Below, piece by piece: positions 8,397 to 17,903 of a stretch of 64,000 nt of DNA. Source of the stretch: an uncultured Gammaproteobacteria bacterium (GTDB taxonomy: Bacteria > Pseudomonadota > Gammaproteobacteria > Arenicellales > CAJQKF01); the NCBI GenBank assembly GCA_905478855.1, contig CAJQKF010000021.1, positions 1 to 64,000 on the forward strand, in the 5' to 3' direction. Numbering within the stretch: the first letter of the stretch is position 1; the number at the start of each line of letters is the position of its first letter. A program made the position numbers and the translations under genes. The notes under the pieces were generated by a model, which had not been told where the DNA came from, ran no database searches, and worked only from the letters and a program-made list of their open reading frames with translations.

Positions 8397-9659
8397 TTAT
8401 CGATTCATCGATTTGAAAAATTCCGCATTGCTCTTAGTTGCACGTAACTTATCCAACATAAATTCAAGCGCATCGGCATCATCCATAGGATGCAGTAATT
8501 TGCGAAGCAACCAAATTTTCTGCAACTCAGCAGGATCAGTTAACAACTCTTCCCTACGTGTTCCCGATTTACTAATAATTATCGATGGGTAAACCCGTTT
8601 TTCGGCGATACGTCGGTCAAGATGAATCTCCATATTGCCGGTTCCCTTGAATTCCTCATAAATTACATCGTCCATTTTCGAGCCGGTTTCAATAAGAGCT
8701 GTCGCCAAAATCGTAAGGCTTCCACCCTCTTCGATATTTCGAGCAGCACCAAAAAATCGCTTTGGTCTCTGCAGAGCGTTTGCGTCAACTCCGCCGGTTA
8801 AGACCTTCCCTGAAGCGGGAGCGACAGTATTATATGCGCGAGCCAATCGGGTAATAGAATCGAGAAGTATCACAACATCTTTTTTATGCTCGACAAGCCG
8901 TTTAGCCTTTTCAATTGCCATTTCAGCTACTTGCACATGCCGAGTAGCCGGCTCATCGAATGTCGAAGATACAACTTCACCGCGAACCGAACGTTCCATT
9001 TCGGTCACTTCTTCTGGTCGCTCGTCGATCAATAAAACAATCAACATTATATCTGGGGATGCCGAAGTAATTGCGTGAGCAATTTGCTGCAACATCACAG
9101 TCTTACCCGTCTTCGGGCTTGATACGATCAATCCTCGTTGGCCTTTTCCTATCGGTGACACTATGTCAATTACTCGCGCCGCCAGATCTTCTGTTGAACC
9201 ATTCTCCTGCTCCAGACGAATACGTTCATCCGGATGTAAAGGTGTAAGGTTCTCAAACAGTATCTTGTTTTTGGCCTCTTCCGGCGGCTGATAGTTTATC
9301 GATTCGACCTTGAGCAGAGCAAAGTATCGCTCTGAATCTTTTGGTGGTCGAATTAATCCGCTAATTGTGTCACCCGTCCTTAAACTAAAACGTCTAATCT
9401 GACTAGGAGATACATAAATATCATCCGGTCCAGCCATATAAGAGCTTGAGGCCGAACGTAAAAAACCGAAACCGTCCTGGAGTATTTCCATGACACCTTC
9501 GCCTTTTATTTTTTCGCCCTTACGAGCCTGTGATTTTAAAATTGCAAATATTTGATCTTGTTTTCGCAAACGTGCGGAATTCTCAAGATTTATACTGCGG
9601 GCAAACTCTGCTAACTCTGTAGCAGATTTTTTCTTTAATTCGGAAAGATTAAGTGCCAT
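8397..9659 (-). CDS. rho: Transcription termination factor Rho
   Basis: The 420-residue hexameric RNA-dependent ATPase releases RNA polymerase at Rho-dependent terminators. In order it shows the N-terminal helical domain ([16 protein letters not shown]), the cold-shock-like primary RNA-binding domain ([12 protein letters not shown] at about 58-70), and the RecA-like motor. The motor has Walker A SPKTGKT at 181-187, the Walker B region [18 protein letters not shown], and the Q/R loop region [13 protein letters not shown]. The length is standard, with no inserted N-terminal domain. It is downstream of trxA in the same direction. Its leader contains stem-loops, in keeping with the autogenous control known for rho in E. 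coli. Confidence 0.98.
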   Translation of the reverse strand: MALNLSELKKKSATELAEFARSINLENSARLRKQDQIFAILKSQARKGEKIKGEGVMEILQDGFGFLRSASSSYMAGPDDIYVSPSQIRRFSLRTGDTISGLIRPPKDSERYFALLKVESINYQPPEEAKNKILFENLTPLHPDERIRLEQENGSTEDLAARVIDIVSPIGKGQRGLIVSSPKTGKTVMLQQIAHAITSASPDIMLIVLLIDERPEEVTEMERSVRGEVVSSTFDEPATRHVQVAEMAIEKAKRLVEHKKDVVILLDSITRLARAYNTVAPASGKVLTGGVDANALQRPKRFFGAARNIEEGGSLTILATALIETGSKMDDVIYEEFKGTGNMEIHLDRRIAEKRVYPSIIISKSGTRREELLTDPAELQKIWLLRKLLHPMDDADALEFMLDKLRATKSNAEFFKSMNR

Positions 9660-9789
9660 ATTAATTGTAAATGGATAAGATTAAGCAGCCTTCACCGGAC
9701 GGTGATGACAAGAAAATTTAAAAGGGGCGCAGGAAAAAGCGTAAAAGAAGAGAAATAATAAATGTTATGGTGCGATCATAACCGAGATC

Positions 9790-9820
9790 AGCGCAGTCGA
9801 CAAGTACTGTCAACTGCGCT
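9790..9820. other. Stem-loop between trxA and rho
   Basis: An 8-bp perfect outer stem (AGCGCAGT at 9790-9797 with ACTGCGCT at 9813-9820) and a 4-bp inner stem (GACA/TGTC) surround a five-base loop. It starts 11 bases after the trxA stop in the minus-strand transcript. There is no U tract, so it is not a classical terminator. It may protect the trxA mRNA 3' end or belong to the rho leader. A second small hairpin (TCACC/GGTGA) lies near 9692-9705. Confidence 0.6.
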
Positions 9821-9830
9821 GTGGTATACT

Positions 9831-10157
9831 TTATAGATTGCTGTCGATAAATGCTGTAAGTTGGGACTTCGACACCGCTCCAACTTTTGTCGCTTCAACA
9901 TTGCCATTTTTAAACAACATAAGTGTTGGGATACCACGAATACCGTATTTTGGCGGAGTTTCCGGATTTTCATCGATGTTTAACTTGGCGACCTTAATTT
10001 TGTCAGCATACTCATCTGCTATTTCGCTTAGAACGGGCGCAATCATTTTACATGGCCCGCACCATTCAGCCCAATAGTCTATCAGTACAGGACGTTCAGA
10101 TTTAAGTACGTCATTTTCGAAGGTGTCATCGCTGACGTGGACAATTTTGTCAGACAT
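9831..10157 (-). CDS. trxA: Thioredoxin 1
   Basis: The 108-residue cytoplasmic disulfide reductase has the active site [13 protein letters not shown] (Cys33 and Cys36) and the cis-proline loop [11 protein letters not shown], at standard length. It reduces ribonucleotide reductases and other targets, and it would be a plausible reductant for the class II enzyme encoded later in the window. Gene order trxA-rho with divergent rhlB is the conserved gammaproteobacterial arrangement. The proline pair in [12 protein letters not shown] is a small departure from the usual sequence. Confidence 0.97.
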   Translation of the reverse strand: MSDKIVHVSDDTFENDVLKSERPVLIDYWAEWCGPCKMIAPVLSEIADEYADKIKVAKLNIDENPETPPKYGIRGIPTLMLFKNGNVEATKVGAVSKSQLTAFIDSNL

Positions 10158-10339
10158 TTAGGGTTTGCCTCCTGGGCAGTACCATGGGTGAAGGTTAAGT
10201 TGGGTTATAGTTTACACAATTTGACAGCATTCCGAATCGGTTTGCAATCCCAAAAACACCGGAATTTTTTTCCGGAAGAGCGCCAACAACTTGCTGGCTC
10301 CAGATTTTCTTATATTGATCAATACCCTACCAAGAACGA

Positions 10340-11848
10340 ATGAAAAATTCCCACTTAAGTAACGTTGAGTTTTCTACACTAAATTTAGACGGACGCTTGT
10401 TGAATGCGCTCGAATCTGCTGGATTTAGTCATTGCACACCTATTCAGGCAGAAAGTCTGCCCGTTGCTCTTAGCGGAGGAGACGTGGCAGGACAGGCTCA
10501 AACGGGCACCGGTAAAACAGCCGCGTTTTTGCTTGCCATGTTTAATCGCATTCTAACTACAGAGATTCCTGACGCCGACCAAGCTAGGAAATCAGCTCCT
10601 CGGGGTATCGTTATCGCTCCCACTAGGGAACTTGCTGTGCAAATCCACTCCGATGGCGTAAGTTTAGGTAAAGATACTAATTTACGACTTGCCTTAGCCT
10701 ATGGGGGTACAGATTACGAAAAGCAAAAAGAAACGATTGGCGCGGGAATAGACGTTTTGATTGGAACGCCTGGACGTCTAATTGACTTCTACAAACAGGG
10801 TATTTTTACACTAAACGATATCCAAGTCGTAGTATTAGATGAAGCCGATCGAATGTTTGATCTCGGGTTTATAAAAGATATGCGCTACTTGTTGCGACGA
10901 ATGCCAGACCCGAAAGAACGCTTAAACATGCTATTTTCTGCAACCCTTTCTGCTCGAGTAATGGAACTTGCATACGAGCATATGAACGATCCTAATGAAA
11001 TAAAAATCGAATCGGATAAAACGGTAGCCGACAATGTCCGGGAAGAAGTCTATTATCCGGCAAATTCAGAGAAAATACCGTTAATGCTAGGTATTCTTGC
11101 GAGCCTGAAAACAGGGCGCACGCTAGTATTTGTAAATACTCGGCATGGAGCCGACAAAGTAGGCAACTGGTTAACCGCAAACGGGCATCGCGCGGGGGTG
11201 TTAACCGGTGAAGTTCCACAGAAAAAGCGAGAATCAATATTACGTAATTTCACCAGTGGCGAAATGGATATTCTTGTTGCGACCGACGTTGCCGCCAGAG
11301 GACTTCACATACCCGATGTAAGTCATGTATTTAATTTTGATTTACCCCAAGACGCTGAAGATTATGTGCATCGTATAGGTAGAACCGCCAGAGCAGGTGC
11401 TAGTGGTGATGCGATTTCCTTTGCTTGCGAAGATTATGCATTTTCTCTTGTCGAAATCGAACAATATATCGGCCACCAAATAAACCGTGCCGATATAGAC
11501 CCGGCTTTCTTATCTGCTGAATATAAAAGACCATCACGGGAGCAAACTGAACGAAACACAAAAACCAACCGTTCTCAGCACGATAAGCGCTCGGCTAAAG
11601 CACCCCAGCGCAAAAATACTAAACCCGCGTCACCAGAAAAAACCACGCCGAGGTCGAACCAACCGGCAGTCGAACATAGACCAGCACAGGTTTCAACCAA
11701 AACAGAATCGGCATCGGTTACAGCATCTGACAACGTATCGATTTCTATTGAAAACGCTCCGGAAATTCAACTGGTAACGACTCCAATGGCACGACCAAGA
11801 ATCTCAAAATGGAATAACCCAAGCATTGAAATTCCAGTGATCGGCTAG
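10340..11848 (+). CDS. rhlB: ATP-dependent RNA helicase RhlB (DEAD-box)
   Basis: The 502-residue helicase has all family motifs: Q motif (CTPIQAESLP), motif I (AQTGTGKTAAF), Ia (PTRELAVQ), II (DEADRMFDLGF), III (SAT) and VI (HRIGRTARAG). The core ends near residue 390. The last 110 residues are a low-complexity tail rich in Arg, Lys, Pro and Ser/Thr, probably for RNA or RNase E contact. RhlB in gammaproteobacteria unwinds RNA for the degradosome. The assignment over other DEAD-box proteins rests on its position divergent from trxA-rho. The 182-bp intergenic region carries the promoters for both directions. Confidence 0.92.
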   Translation: MKNSHLSNVEFSTLNLDGRLLNALESAGFSHCTPIQAESLPVALSGGDVAGQAQTGTGKTAAFLLAMFNRILTTEIPDADQARKSAPRGIVIAPTRELAVQIHSDGVSLGKDTNLRLALAYGGTDYEKQKETIGAGIDVLIGTPGRLIDFYKQGIFTLNDIQVVVLDEADRMFDLGFIKDMRYLLRRMPDPKERLNMLFSATLSARVMELAYEHMNDPNEIKIESDKTVADNVREEVYYPANSEKIPLMLGILASLKTGRTLVFVNTRHGADKVGNWLTANGHRAGVLTGEVPQKKRESILRNFTSGEMDILVATDVAARGLHIPDVSHVFNFDLPQDAEDYVHRIGRTARAGASGDAISFACEDYAFSLVEIEQYIGHQINRADIDPAFLSAEYKRPSREQTERNTKTNRSQHDKRSAKAPQRKNTKPASPEKTTPRSNQPAVEHRPAQVSTKTESASVTASDNVSISIENAPEIQLVTTPMARPRISKWNNPSIEIPVIG

Positions 11849-12024
11849 TTTGCTATGCAGTCTTCCATTAAAATCCTCTAGTGAGATTGGGGATAGAATT
11901 AATTGTCCTTGATTCCAATCGAGCATTTAGTATCGGTTTTCTTGTAGCGTGTTTATAAGACACGGAAGCCTATGTCTCTATCACGATCAACAAGGTTCTT
12001 CTAGGACATTTTCACGACAACAAT

Positions 12025-13398
12025 TTGTTTTTGGGATATATTTTGAGCTCGCAATTAAATACTCCAATCTATTCCGGAAAGATTGACCCATCGCAACTGA
12101 GTGTTGCCTTCAGGGAACTCTCACTTTGCGCAAGGAGCGGCACCTGTGTTGGTGTCTGCCCCGAAGGTGCCCTTTCAATTGGTCCTGATTACTATCCTCA
12201 ACTAAATGAAGATGCCTGCACAGAATGTGGGCTATGCCGAAAAGTATGCCCAGGCCAAGACGTTTCCTTTGAGAACCTAAACGAGCTTAGTTTTAATGAC
12301 GTCGATGTAAGCGATAATTTCGATGGTCGAGTGGAAGAAGTTCATGTTGGCTATGCAACAAATGAAACATTCAGATACGGTGGTGCAGGTGGAGGCGTCG
12401 TCACTGCCCTGCTCCATGATTTACTCAAAAATGGTGATGTCGACGGCTGCATTGTCACCCGAATGCGAAAGGACAAACCTTGGTTGGGTGAGTCGTTTAT
12501 CGCTCGTACCGAAGAAGATTTAGCAGCGAGCCAAGGGTCGCGTTATACCGTCATACCGTTTAATGCCATATTGAAAGACGTTCTTGCATCAGACGGTAAA
12601 TATGCTATCGCAGCGCTACCTTGTCATTTGCACGGACTGCGATTTGCTCTGCGCGAAATTCCAGAACTACGAGAAAAGCTGCCGTGGATTGTAGGTCTAT
12701 TTTGCGGAGGTGCTCTTGAAACCTATGTTGTTCCGGAACTGCTGGAAACAAAAAAAATTAAACCGGATGAAATACAGGATTTTCAATTTCGCGGGGGAGA
12801 TTGGCCCGGAAAGATGAGAGCTATAATGAAGGATGGAGAAATTAGAGACTTACACTATTCAAACTACAAGGATGGCGCTTATAACTATTTCATTGGACTG
12901 TATATGCCCGATCGTTGCCAGACATGTCTGGATGGATCAAATTTATTTTCTGATATTTCAATTAGTGATGCATGGACACGTGACAAACAGGGGAATTATA
13001 AATTCGCCTATCATTCAAGAATTTTAGTACGCAATAATCACGGAAAAGCCTTATTAGAAAAGGCTGTTGCGAGAGGCTCACTTCACGCCCAAAATTTGGG
13101 AAATGACAAAGCCTATCAAACCCATAAACAGCAAACCCGTCGAAAAGGTTTAAACGCTCCACTTCGAGTCGAACGGAGACGGCAAAGTGGTATAGCTGTG
13201 CCTTTTTATGGCCTACCCGCGGCCGAGGCTACTGCACAAGAAAAACTTACTGAACGGGCGGTTTCAAGCTTATTATGGTTTGGTAGATTTCGATTCGTCA
13301 GATTTAACCTTATCCGATTTTTGACATCTTCTGCGGCTATTCCACTGATTAACATTCGTTTGTGGCTGAAAAAACGCAAATACACAAAAACCCGATAA
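12025..13398 (+). CDS. Coenzyme F420 hydrogenase/dehydrogenase beta-subunit-like iron-sulfur protein
   Basis: A 457-residue FrhB/FdhB-family protein. Near the N-terminus are two ferredoxin-like clusters, CARSGTCVGVCP and CTECGLCRKVCP. FrhB N- and C-terminal domains follow, with YGGAGGGVVTALL, GSRYT, LPCHLHGLR and LFCGG typical of the fold. The start is one of several in-frame TTG codons (12025, 12031, 12043), and no ATG is available before the ferredoxin part; a GGGA sequence supports 12043. No F420 biosynthesis genes are nearby. FrhB-like proteins often sit beside polysaccharide pyruvyl transferases in glycan loci, as here, and probably perform a flavin-dependent redox step on a sugar or lipid intermediate. 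The substrate is unknown. Confidence 0.8.
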   Translation: MFLGYILSSQLNTPIYSGKIDPSQLSVAFRELSLCARSGTCVGVCPEGALSIGPDYYPQLNEDACTECGLCRKVCPGQDVSFENLNELSFNDVDVSDNFDGRVEEVHVGYATNETFRYGGAGGGVVTALLHDLLKNGDVDGCIVTRMRKDKPWLGESFIARTEEDLAASQGSRYTVIPFNAILKDVLASDGKYAIAALPCHLHGLRFALREIPELREKLPWIVGLFCGGALETYVVPELLETKKIKPDEIQDFQFRGGDWPGKMRAIMKDGEIRDLHYSNYKDGAYNYFIGLYMPDRCQTCLDGSNLFSDISISDAWTRDKQGNYKFAYHSRILVRNNHGKALLEKAVARGSLHAQNLGNDKAYQTHKQQTRRKGLNAPLRVERRRQSGIAVPFYGLPAAEATAQEKLTERAVSSLLWFGRFRFVRFNLIRFLTSSAAIPLINIRLWLKKRKYTKTR

Positions 13399-13426
13399 TC
13401 CAACTACAGATTATATTTAACAGCGA

Positions 13427-14437
13427 ATGTCTTCGACGAAAAATATCTTGTCATTGCTCCTCAAAGTCACAGTTACCTTAGGCTTAATTGGTTTTGTCAT
13501 TTACCAGGCTGATCTCATGAGTGACGAAGGGCGCACTAAATTTCTAGTAACTATCCGTAATGTCGATCTCTATTTTCTTTTTTGGTCGATTGTAGTTAGC
13601 CTAGCAATGAATCTACTTAGTTCATATAAATGGCATATTCTATTGCTCTCAAAAAAACTGAATGTCGGCTTTATGAAACTCCTTGGCCTGTACTACGTTG
13701 GTAAATTCTTCAACTTGTTTCTTCCAACCGGCATGGGTGGGGATATTGTCAGAGTATATGAACTCGGCAAGATAACCAAAACCAATTCAGAGTCACTGGC
13801 ATCTGTCTTTTTAGAACGTTTTACAGGAATGGTAGTGCTCACCGTTGTGTCTTTGCTCGCAGTAATAGTCAGTATTCAGAATTATGACCTTCCAATCATT
13901 ACTAATAGTCTGCTGTTATGCGTTGTGATGACGAGCATAATAGTCTGGCTGATCCTGGACAAAAGGCCAATTTATATTATAAATAATCTGTTTGGTAGCC
14001 GTTTCAAATTACTCGAGCGATCATTTGAAAAATTAATAAAATTACATGATGCTATTTATGAGTATAAAAACGACAAGAAAACATTAATTATTGCTTTTCT
14101 TATATCATTAGTATTCTATTTTCTTGCTGTTATAAATGTATGGGTTTCAGCCATGGCATTTTCTCGTGAGATAGAGTTTTTGACTATCTTGGTGGCGGTA
14201 CCGGCGATAATGCTGATCATGAACCTACCGGTATCAATCGGTGGACTTGGACTTATGGAAGCAGCGTACTCGACAATATTTCAAGCATTTAGCTACACAA
14301 GTAGTGTAGGACTCTCGACCGCGCTTCTTATTAGAGCAAAAACAATTGTTGATGGAATATTAGGCGGACTATTCTACCTATATCGCTATAAACGACCAAC
14401 CACGTCAATATCAAAACCGGATAACTCAAATGGATAA
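13427..14437 (+). CDS. Lysylphosphatidylglycerol-synthase TM-region / flippase-like membrane protein
   Basis: A 336-residue polytopic protein of the LPG_synthase_TM (AglD-like, UPF0104) family. Conserved signatures are LPTGMGGDIVRVYELGK (about residue 95-112) and MNLPVSIGGLGLMEAAYS (about residue 265-282) between hydrophobic helices. The catalytic C-terminal domain of MprF-type enzymes is absent. In glycan loci such proteins are thought to move or modify lipid-linked intermediates. The stop overlaps the next gene by 8 bp, so the two are translationally coupled, and the FrhB-like gene lies 28 bp upstream in the same direction. Confidence 0.85.
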   Translation: MSSTKNILSLLLKVTVTLGLIGFVIYQADLMSDEGRTKFLVTIRNVDLYFLFWSIVVSLAMNLLSSYKWHILLLSKKLNVGFMKLLGLYYVGKFFNLFLPTGMGGDIVRVYELGKITKTNSESLASVFLERFTGMVVLTVVSLLAVIVSIQNYDLPIITNSLLLCVVMTSIIVWLILDKRPIYIINNLFGSRFKLLERSFEKLIKLHDAIYEYKNDKKTLIIAFLISLVFYFLAVINVWVSAMAFSREIEFLTILVAVPAIMLIMNLPVSIGGLGLMEAAYSTIFQAFSYTSSVGLSTALLIRAKTIVDGILGGLFYLYRYKRPTTSISKPDNSNG

Positions 14438-15200
14438 ACATCGAGACTTTCGCTTTGACACAATTATTGAAGATAAAAAACGATCTTTCTTACGAAAGTA
14501 TCAGGACCTTGTGATAGGCAATCGTAAATTAAGCACTTTACTATTCTTTGAATTATGTCTGGTTTTTATAAATCCAATTCAAGGAGCACTCGGGCTTGCT
14601 CTTCGTAAATTGATCCTTCCAAAACTTTTCTCTCGCGTTGGAAGTAAAGTAATTTTTGGTCACCATCTTCACCTCCGTTCACCGGGAAATATTCAAATAG
14701 GAAATAATACTGTAATCGATGACTTTGCGACATTGTCGTTCAGAGGTAGCACTGATCAATATATGTCTCTTGGAAGTAACGTGTTGATCGGTCGGCAATC
14801 CATGATTAAAACTCGCGGTGGCAATATAAAGATACACGATCATGTTCATATTGGCCCTAATTGCTTACTAGGGTCAGCAGAGCATCTCGAGATAGGCGAG
14901 TACACACTAATCGGTTTTAACTGTTCAATCGGAGGGCTGCAACACGGTTTCGAAAATAGCGACAAACCCATAGTTAAACAAGCTCTGGTGAGTCGTGGCG
15001 GTGTAACTATTGGACGCGACGTGTGGCTTGGTGGACACGTATCGGTAATGGACGGGGTAACTATTGGCGATAGTTCGGTAATCGGTGCTGGATCCGTTGT
15101 CGTAAATGATATTCCGCCTTATAGTGTTGCGGTAGGTGTTCCTGCACGCGTAATTCGAACCCGAAGCAAAGACGAACCCACCACCGCAAATCAGGAATAA
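14430..15200 (+). CDS. Left-handed beta-helix acyltransferase (hexapeptide repeat)
   Basis: The 256-residue protein has an N-terminal membrane-proximal segment (about 30-65), then repeated hexapeptide motifs such as IQIGNNTVIDD, VLIGRQSM, VHIGPNCL and VTIGDSSVIGAGSVV. It ends with the PYSVAVGVPARVI sequence typical of O-acetyltransferases of the CysE/LacA/NodL group. It probably O-acetylates a sugar of the surface glycan. The start overlaps the previous gene, placing it in one operon with the FrhB-like protein and the flippase-like protein. Confidence 0.9.
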   Translation: MDKHRDFRFDTIIEDKKRSFLRKYQDLVIGNRKLSTLLFFELCLVFINPIQGALGLALRKLILPKLFSRVGSKVIFGHHLHLRSPGNIQIGNNTVIDDFATLSFRGSTDQYMSLGSNVLIGRQSMIKTRGGNIKIHDHVHIGPNCLLGSAEHLEIGEYTLIGFNCSIGGLQHGFENSDKPIVKQALVSRGGVTIGRDVWLGGHVSVMDGVTIGDSSVIGAGSVVVNDIPPYSVAVGVPARVIRTRSKDEPTTANQE

Positions 15201-15235
15201 TGATCATAGCGTGCAGGCAGATCGAGTAAGTCACT

Positions 15236-16135
15236 GTGCCGAATACTCTCATTCATTTAGGTGTTCAGAGCTTAGTGTCAAAGGCGATTTTTCCAAAGAT
15301 AGATATCCGCCTAGTATTTTTAAGTTGTGTTATTCCAGATTTCCCTTGGATAATACAGCGTGCGATACATGCAATCGACCCTGATATCGACCGTATTGAT
15401 CTCTTCTTACGCAGTAACGTACAGGCATCGCTAATATTTTCACTCATTTTCTGTTTCGCAATCTCAACACTAGCTTTTCGACGCCGCTTATCGTTTTTAA
15501 TACTTGCTAGCGGTTGTATCTTTCATTTACTGCTCGATGCTACACAGATCAAATGGGGTCATGGAATCCTGCTATTTGCACCATTTAACTGGGATCTCTT
15601 GTCATTTTCATGGTTATGGCCAGAACATAATATCTTCACCCTATTATCGTTTCTAAGTTTATTTTTTGTTTTCTGGTCATGGCATAGACTCCATTTTACA
15701 CCGTTACTCGCGCCCCTCAGAATAAAGCGCCTAAGTGCGGCAATAGTTGCCCTATTAATTTACTTCTTAGCGCCAGGGTTCTTTACCGAATCTCTCCACC
15801 AAAGTAATTCTTTGCAAACCCAAACGATCGCCAACCTTAAAGCGCATTCTGGGCAGGAGATTCTTTTAGATCGGACACCCTTAGTACAACTCGAAAATGG
15901 AAACACATCGGTCAGACTTGAAAATGGAAATAAAATTCAGTTATCGGGCATAATCAAAGAAACAACGGGCCTCGTATCAATACGTGGCATAATTATTGAT
16001 CAGCACCGCATCAACGTTGTGGAAATCCATGCTCATCCCCCTTTCTTACGAATATTCTGGTCATTATTGGGATTATGTCTAACGTGCTTGATTTTTATAC
16101 ATTCTTTTAAAAAAGGCATATTTGAAAAAACCTGA
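15236..16135 (+). CDS. YdjM-type (DUF457) inner-membrane metal-dependent hydrolase-like protein
   Basis: A 299-residue membrane protein read from a GTG start. The N-terminal PNTLIHLGVQSL, the acidic CVIPDFPW motif near residue 35 and IFHLLLDATQ near residue 95 are the His/Asp motifs of the YdjM/DUF457 family. About five hydrophobic helices are visible, with a soluble segment (about 190-275) before a final helix. The family is annotated as membrane-bound hydrolases, but function is poorly known. It follows the acyltransferase by 35 bp on the same strand and ends 5 bp from a convergent lipoprotein gene. Confidence 0.75.
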   Translation: MPNTLIHLGVQSLVSKAIFPKIDIRLVFLSCVIPDFPWIIQRAIHAIDPDIDRIDLFLRSNVQASLIFSLIFCFAISTLAFRRRLSFLILASGCIFHLLLDATQIKWGHGILLFAPFNWDLLSFSWLWPEHNIFTLLSFLSLFFVFWSWHRLHFTPLLAPLRIKRLSAAIVALLIYFLAPGFFTESLHQSNSLQTQTIANLKAHSGQEILLDRTPLVQLENGNTSVRLENGNKIQLSGIIKETTGLVSIRGIIIDQHRINVVEIHAHPPFLRIFWSLLGLCLTCLIFIHSFKKGIFEKT

Positions 16136-16140
16136 TAGGC

Positions 16141-16971
16141 CTATTTTGATCGAATAAAAACATCCCCGCGTGTAGCGTTTCCAACATCCGTTATGTTAAA
16201 AACATGTCCAGACTCTCGATTTATTAGCACAATATCAGTGTGTTGCCCTTCGGTTTCGGCTGTGATCCAATCAGGAGAATTCGTCCAAAAGTGATTATCA
16301 AGAGTTACACTGTTATCATATTTAAGAGGTTGGGGTAAAGTAGAGGGGTGCCTTGAATATAAGTCTACAGTCTTGTGATTGTGCCTTAATACCGTGATTA
16401 ATTCCCCATCGGGAGAGAAGCTTGCTGAACAACCACGCCCCACGGGTGTCGGATTAAAATCATTAGGTCCGAGTTTTACCACAGTATAACCGCGTTTTTT
16501 AACTGTTGCTATAACGGTACCATTCGGCGAAACATCCAGTTCACGAATATTGATGCTATTCGCAAGATTCTCAATTTCCCCGTTTGTACCAATACGGTTT
16601 AACGCATCACCTGTAGAAAAGTAAATCCAGTTGCCTGTAGGATGCCAGGCAAGGGCGACACCGTTTTTGACTTTTACTAAGTCAATAATCTTCCGCGTTT
16701 CGAGGTTCTGCTGTTTAATAATTCCAGAAGAAAAATAGGCAACAAATTTTCCGTTTGGAGACCATCTAGGCCAATAGGCATCCTTTGCAAATAAAATATA
16801 CTTACTTCCATGTTTCCGTAGCCAAATATTGTTATCTTGCTGATAGACAACCTCAACTTGTTCTTCAATCCCATGCAAGTTGGTTAGAAGATTATCTTGA
16901 CTGGATTGCTGTTTCGCTTCACAGCTAGACAAGCATACGCACACAAGTGATACATAAAGAAATACTCTCAA
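16141..16971 (-). CDS. Lipoprotein with a TolB/WD40-like beta-propeller
   Basis: The 276-residue protein has a lipoprotein signal ending LSSC (Cys17) and then several propeller-blade motifs of the PD40 type, including YWPRWSPNGKFVAYFSSG, ALAWHPTGNWIYFST, LDVSPNGTVIATV and ASFSPDGELITVL. It resembles the C-terminal domain of TolB, but it is short and lacks the TolB N-terminal domain. It is probably anchored in the envelope as a binding scaffold. The next gene on the same strand, 80 bp upstream, is another small lipoprotein, so the pair may be co-transcribed. Confidence 0.75.
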   Translation of the reverse strand: MRVFLYVSLVCVCLSSCEAKQQSSQDNLLTNLHGIEEQVEVVYQQDNNIWLRKHGSKYILFAKDAYWPRWSPNGKFVAYFSSGIIKQQNLETRKIIDLVKVKNGVALAWHPTGNWIYFSTGDALNRIGTNGEIENLANSINIRELDVSPNGTVIATVKKRGYTVVKLGPNDFNPTPVGRGCSASFSPDGELITVLRHNHKTVDLYSRHPSTLPQPLKYDNSVTLDNHFWTNSPDWITAETEGQHTDIVLINRESGHVFNITDVGNATRGDVFIRSK

Positions 16972-17051
16972 GCTTTATCTACTATCATGAAAGCATCCTT
17001 TAGTCTCTAACAAACAAGCCGAGGCAATATTATTGCGCCAGACTTTTCAAA

Positions 17052-17510
17052 CTACTGGGGAAGATTCTCGTAGCGTCGTTTCGGATTTTTAACTATCCAA
17101 ATATTTTTATCTATTTTAACGAAAGAGTTTCTCGGTATGTCGGAAGCTTTCAAGTTAAGTATAAAGTACGTTTCTCTATCACCGTTAGTTCGCCCGCGAA
17201 CCTCAACCTTCGTAGGTATCACAGAACCATCAGCCCTATGCAGAGTTAACGTACCTCGTGGTATGCTGGACCGTGTTAGTACAGCAGGCCCAGGACGAGA
17301 CTCACTCACAGGCTTCCACAAGTCTCCACCACGCCATGTCCTGTTGGCAGTTAACAAGTTAGTTCCGGCAACAGCCGTTATAGTGCCGCCCCCAGTTGCC
17401 GCTGCAGTTGCTTCGCCACCCGAAGACGACTTAACGCTGTCGTTACTACAACCTGCAATAGCCAATGCAACAAGTGCTGTAAGCGTAAATTTGTGTAATT
17501 TGATTTTCAC
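17052..17510 (-). CDS. Small hypothetical lipoprotein
   Basis: The 152-residue protein has a clear lipobox AIAGC (Cys20) after a basic and hydrophobic signal. A Ser/Gly/Ala-rich spacer follows (about 25-50), then a folded-looking domain (about 55-152) with RTWRGGDLWKPVSESRPG, VEVRGRTNGDRETYFIL and a basic C-terminus. I do not recognise the domain. The sequence reads like a beta-rich outer-membrane lipoprotein. Confidence 0.65.
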   Translation of the reverse strand: MKIKLHKFTLTALVALAIAGCSNDSVKSSSGGEATAAATGGGTITAVAGTNLLTANRTWRGGDLWKPVSESRPGPAVLTRSSIPRGTLTLHRADGSVIPTKVEVRGRTNGDRETYFILNLKASDIPRNSFVKIDKNIWIVKNPKRRYENLPQ

Positions 17511-17903
17511 GAATATTCCTACCCAAATTAGTTAGAATTCGACCCTGTAAATGCAAACTTTGGGTCAATTAAGAAGAAAACATCGCTTGATGTGAGCAAA
17601 CAGGATAGTAAAAACAGCCACACAGACTCGCGATTTTAGAAAAAACTAACGTTATCTTCGGGGACATAGTTTAAACGGTCACCGTTCCACGTCAAGTTAG
17701 ATTTAGGCGCATAATCAGAATCTTGAATGAAAAACATAATGTATACCATCAAATAACAATGCAGCTGGCGTGTATAATTAAATGAAGTTGAGACTGTAGA
17801 AGAAAAAATGTCAATATGAAAAACTCCAACTCACAACACTATCGACTATAATCCCTCTGGAATTCAACAACTTAACTGTAATTTTCTACCACTATCCCTG
17901 TTA
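17511..17903. other. Divergent intergenic region
   Basis: A 393-bp gap between the divergent small lipoprotein and the large membrane protein. No convincing coding frame is seen. It contains a perfect 13-bp palindrome, AACGGT-C-ACCGTT at 17674-17686, that could be an operator. It is A+T-rich towards the plus-strand gene, as expected for promoters. Confidence 0.5.

Noticed and set aside
11940-11970. Terminator after rhlB
   Set aside because: CGTGT/ACACG is only 5 bp and has no T tract.
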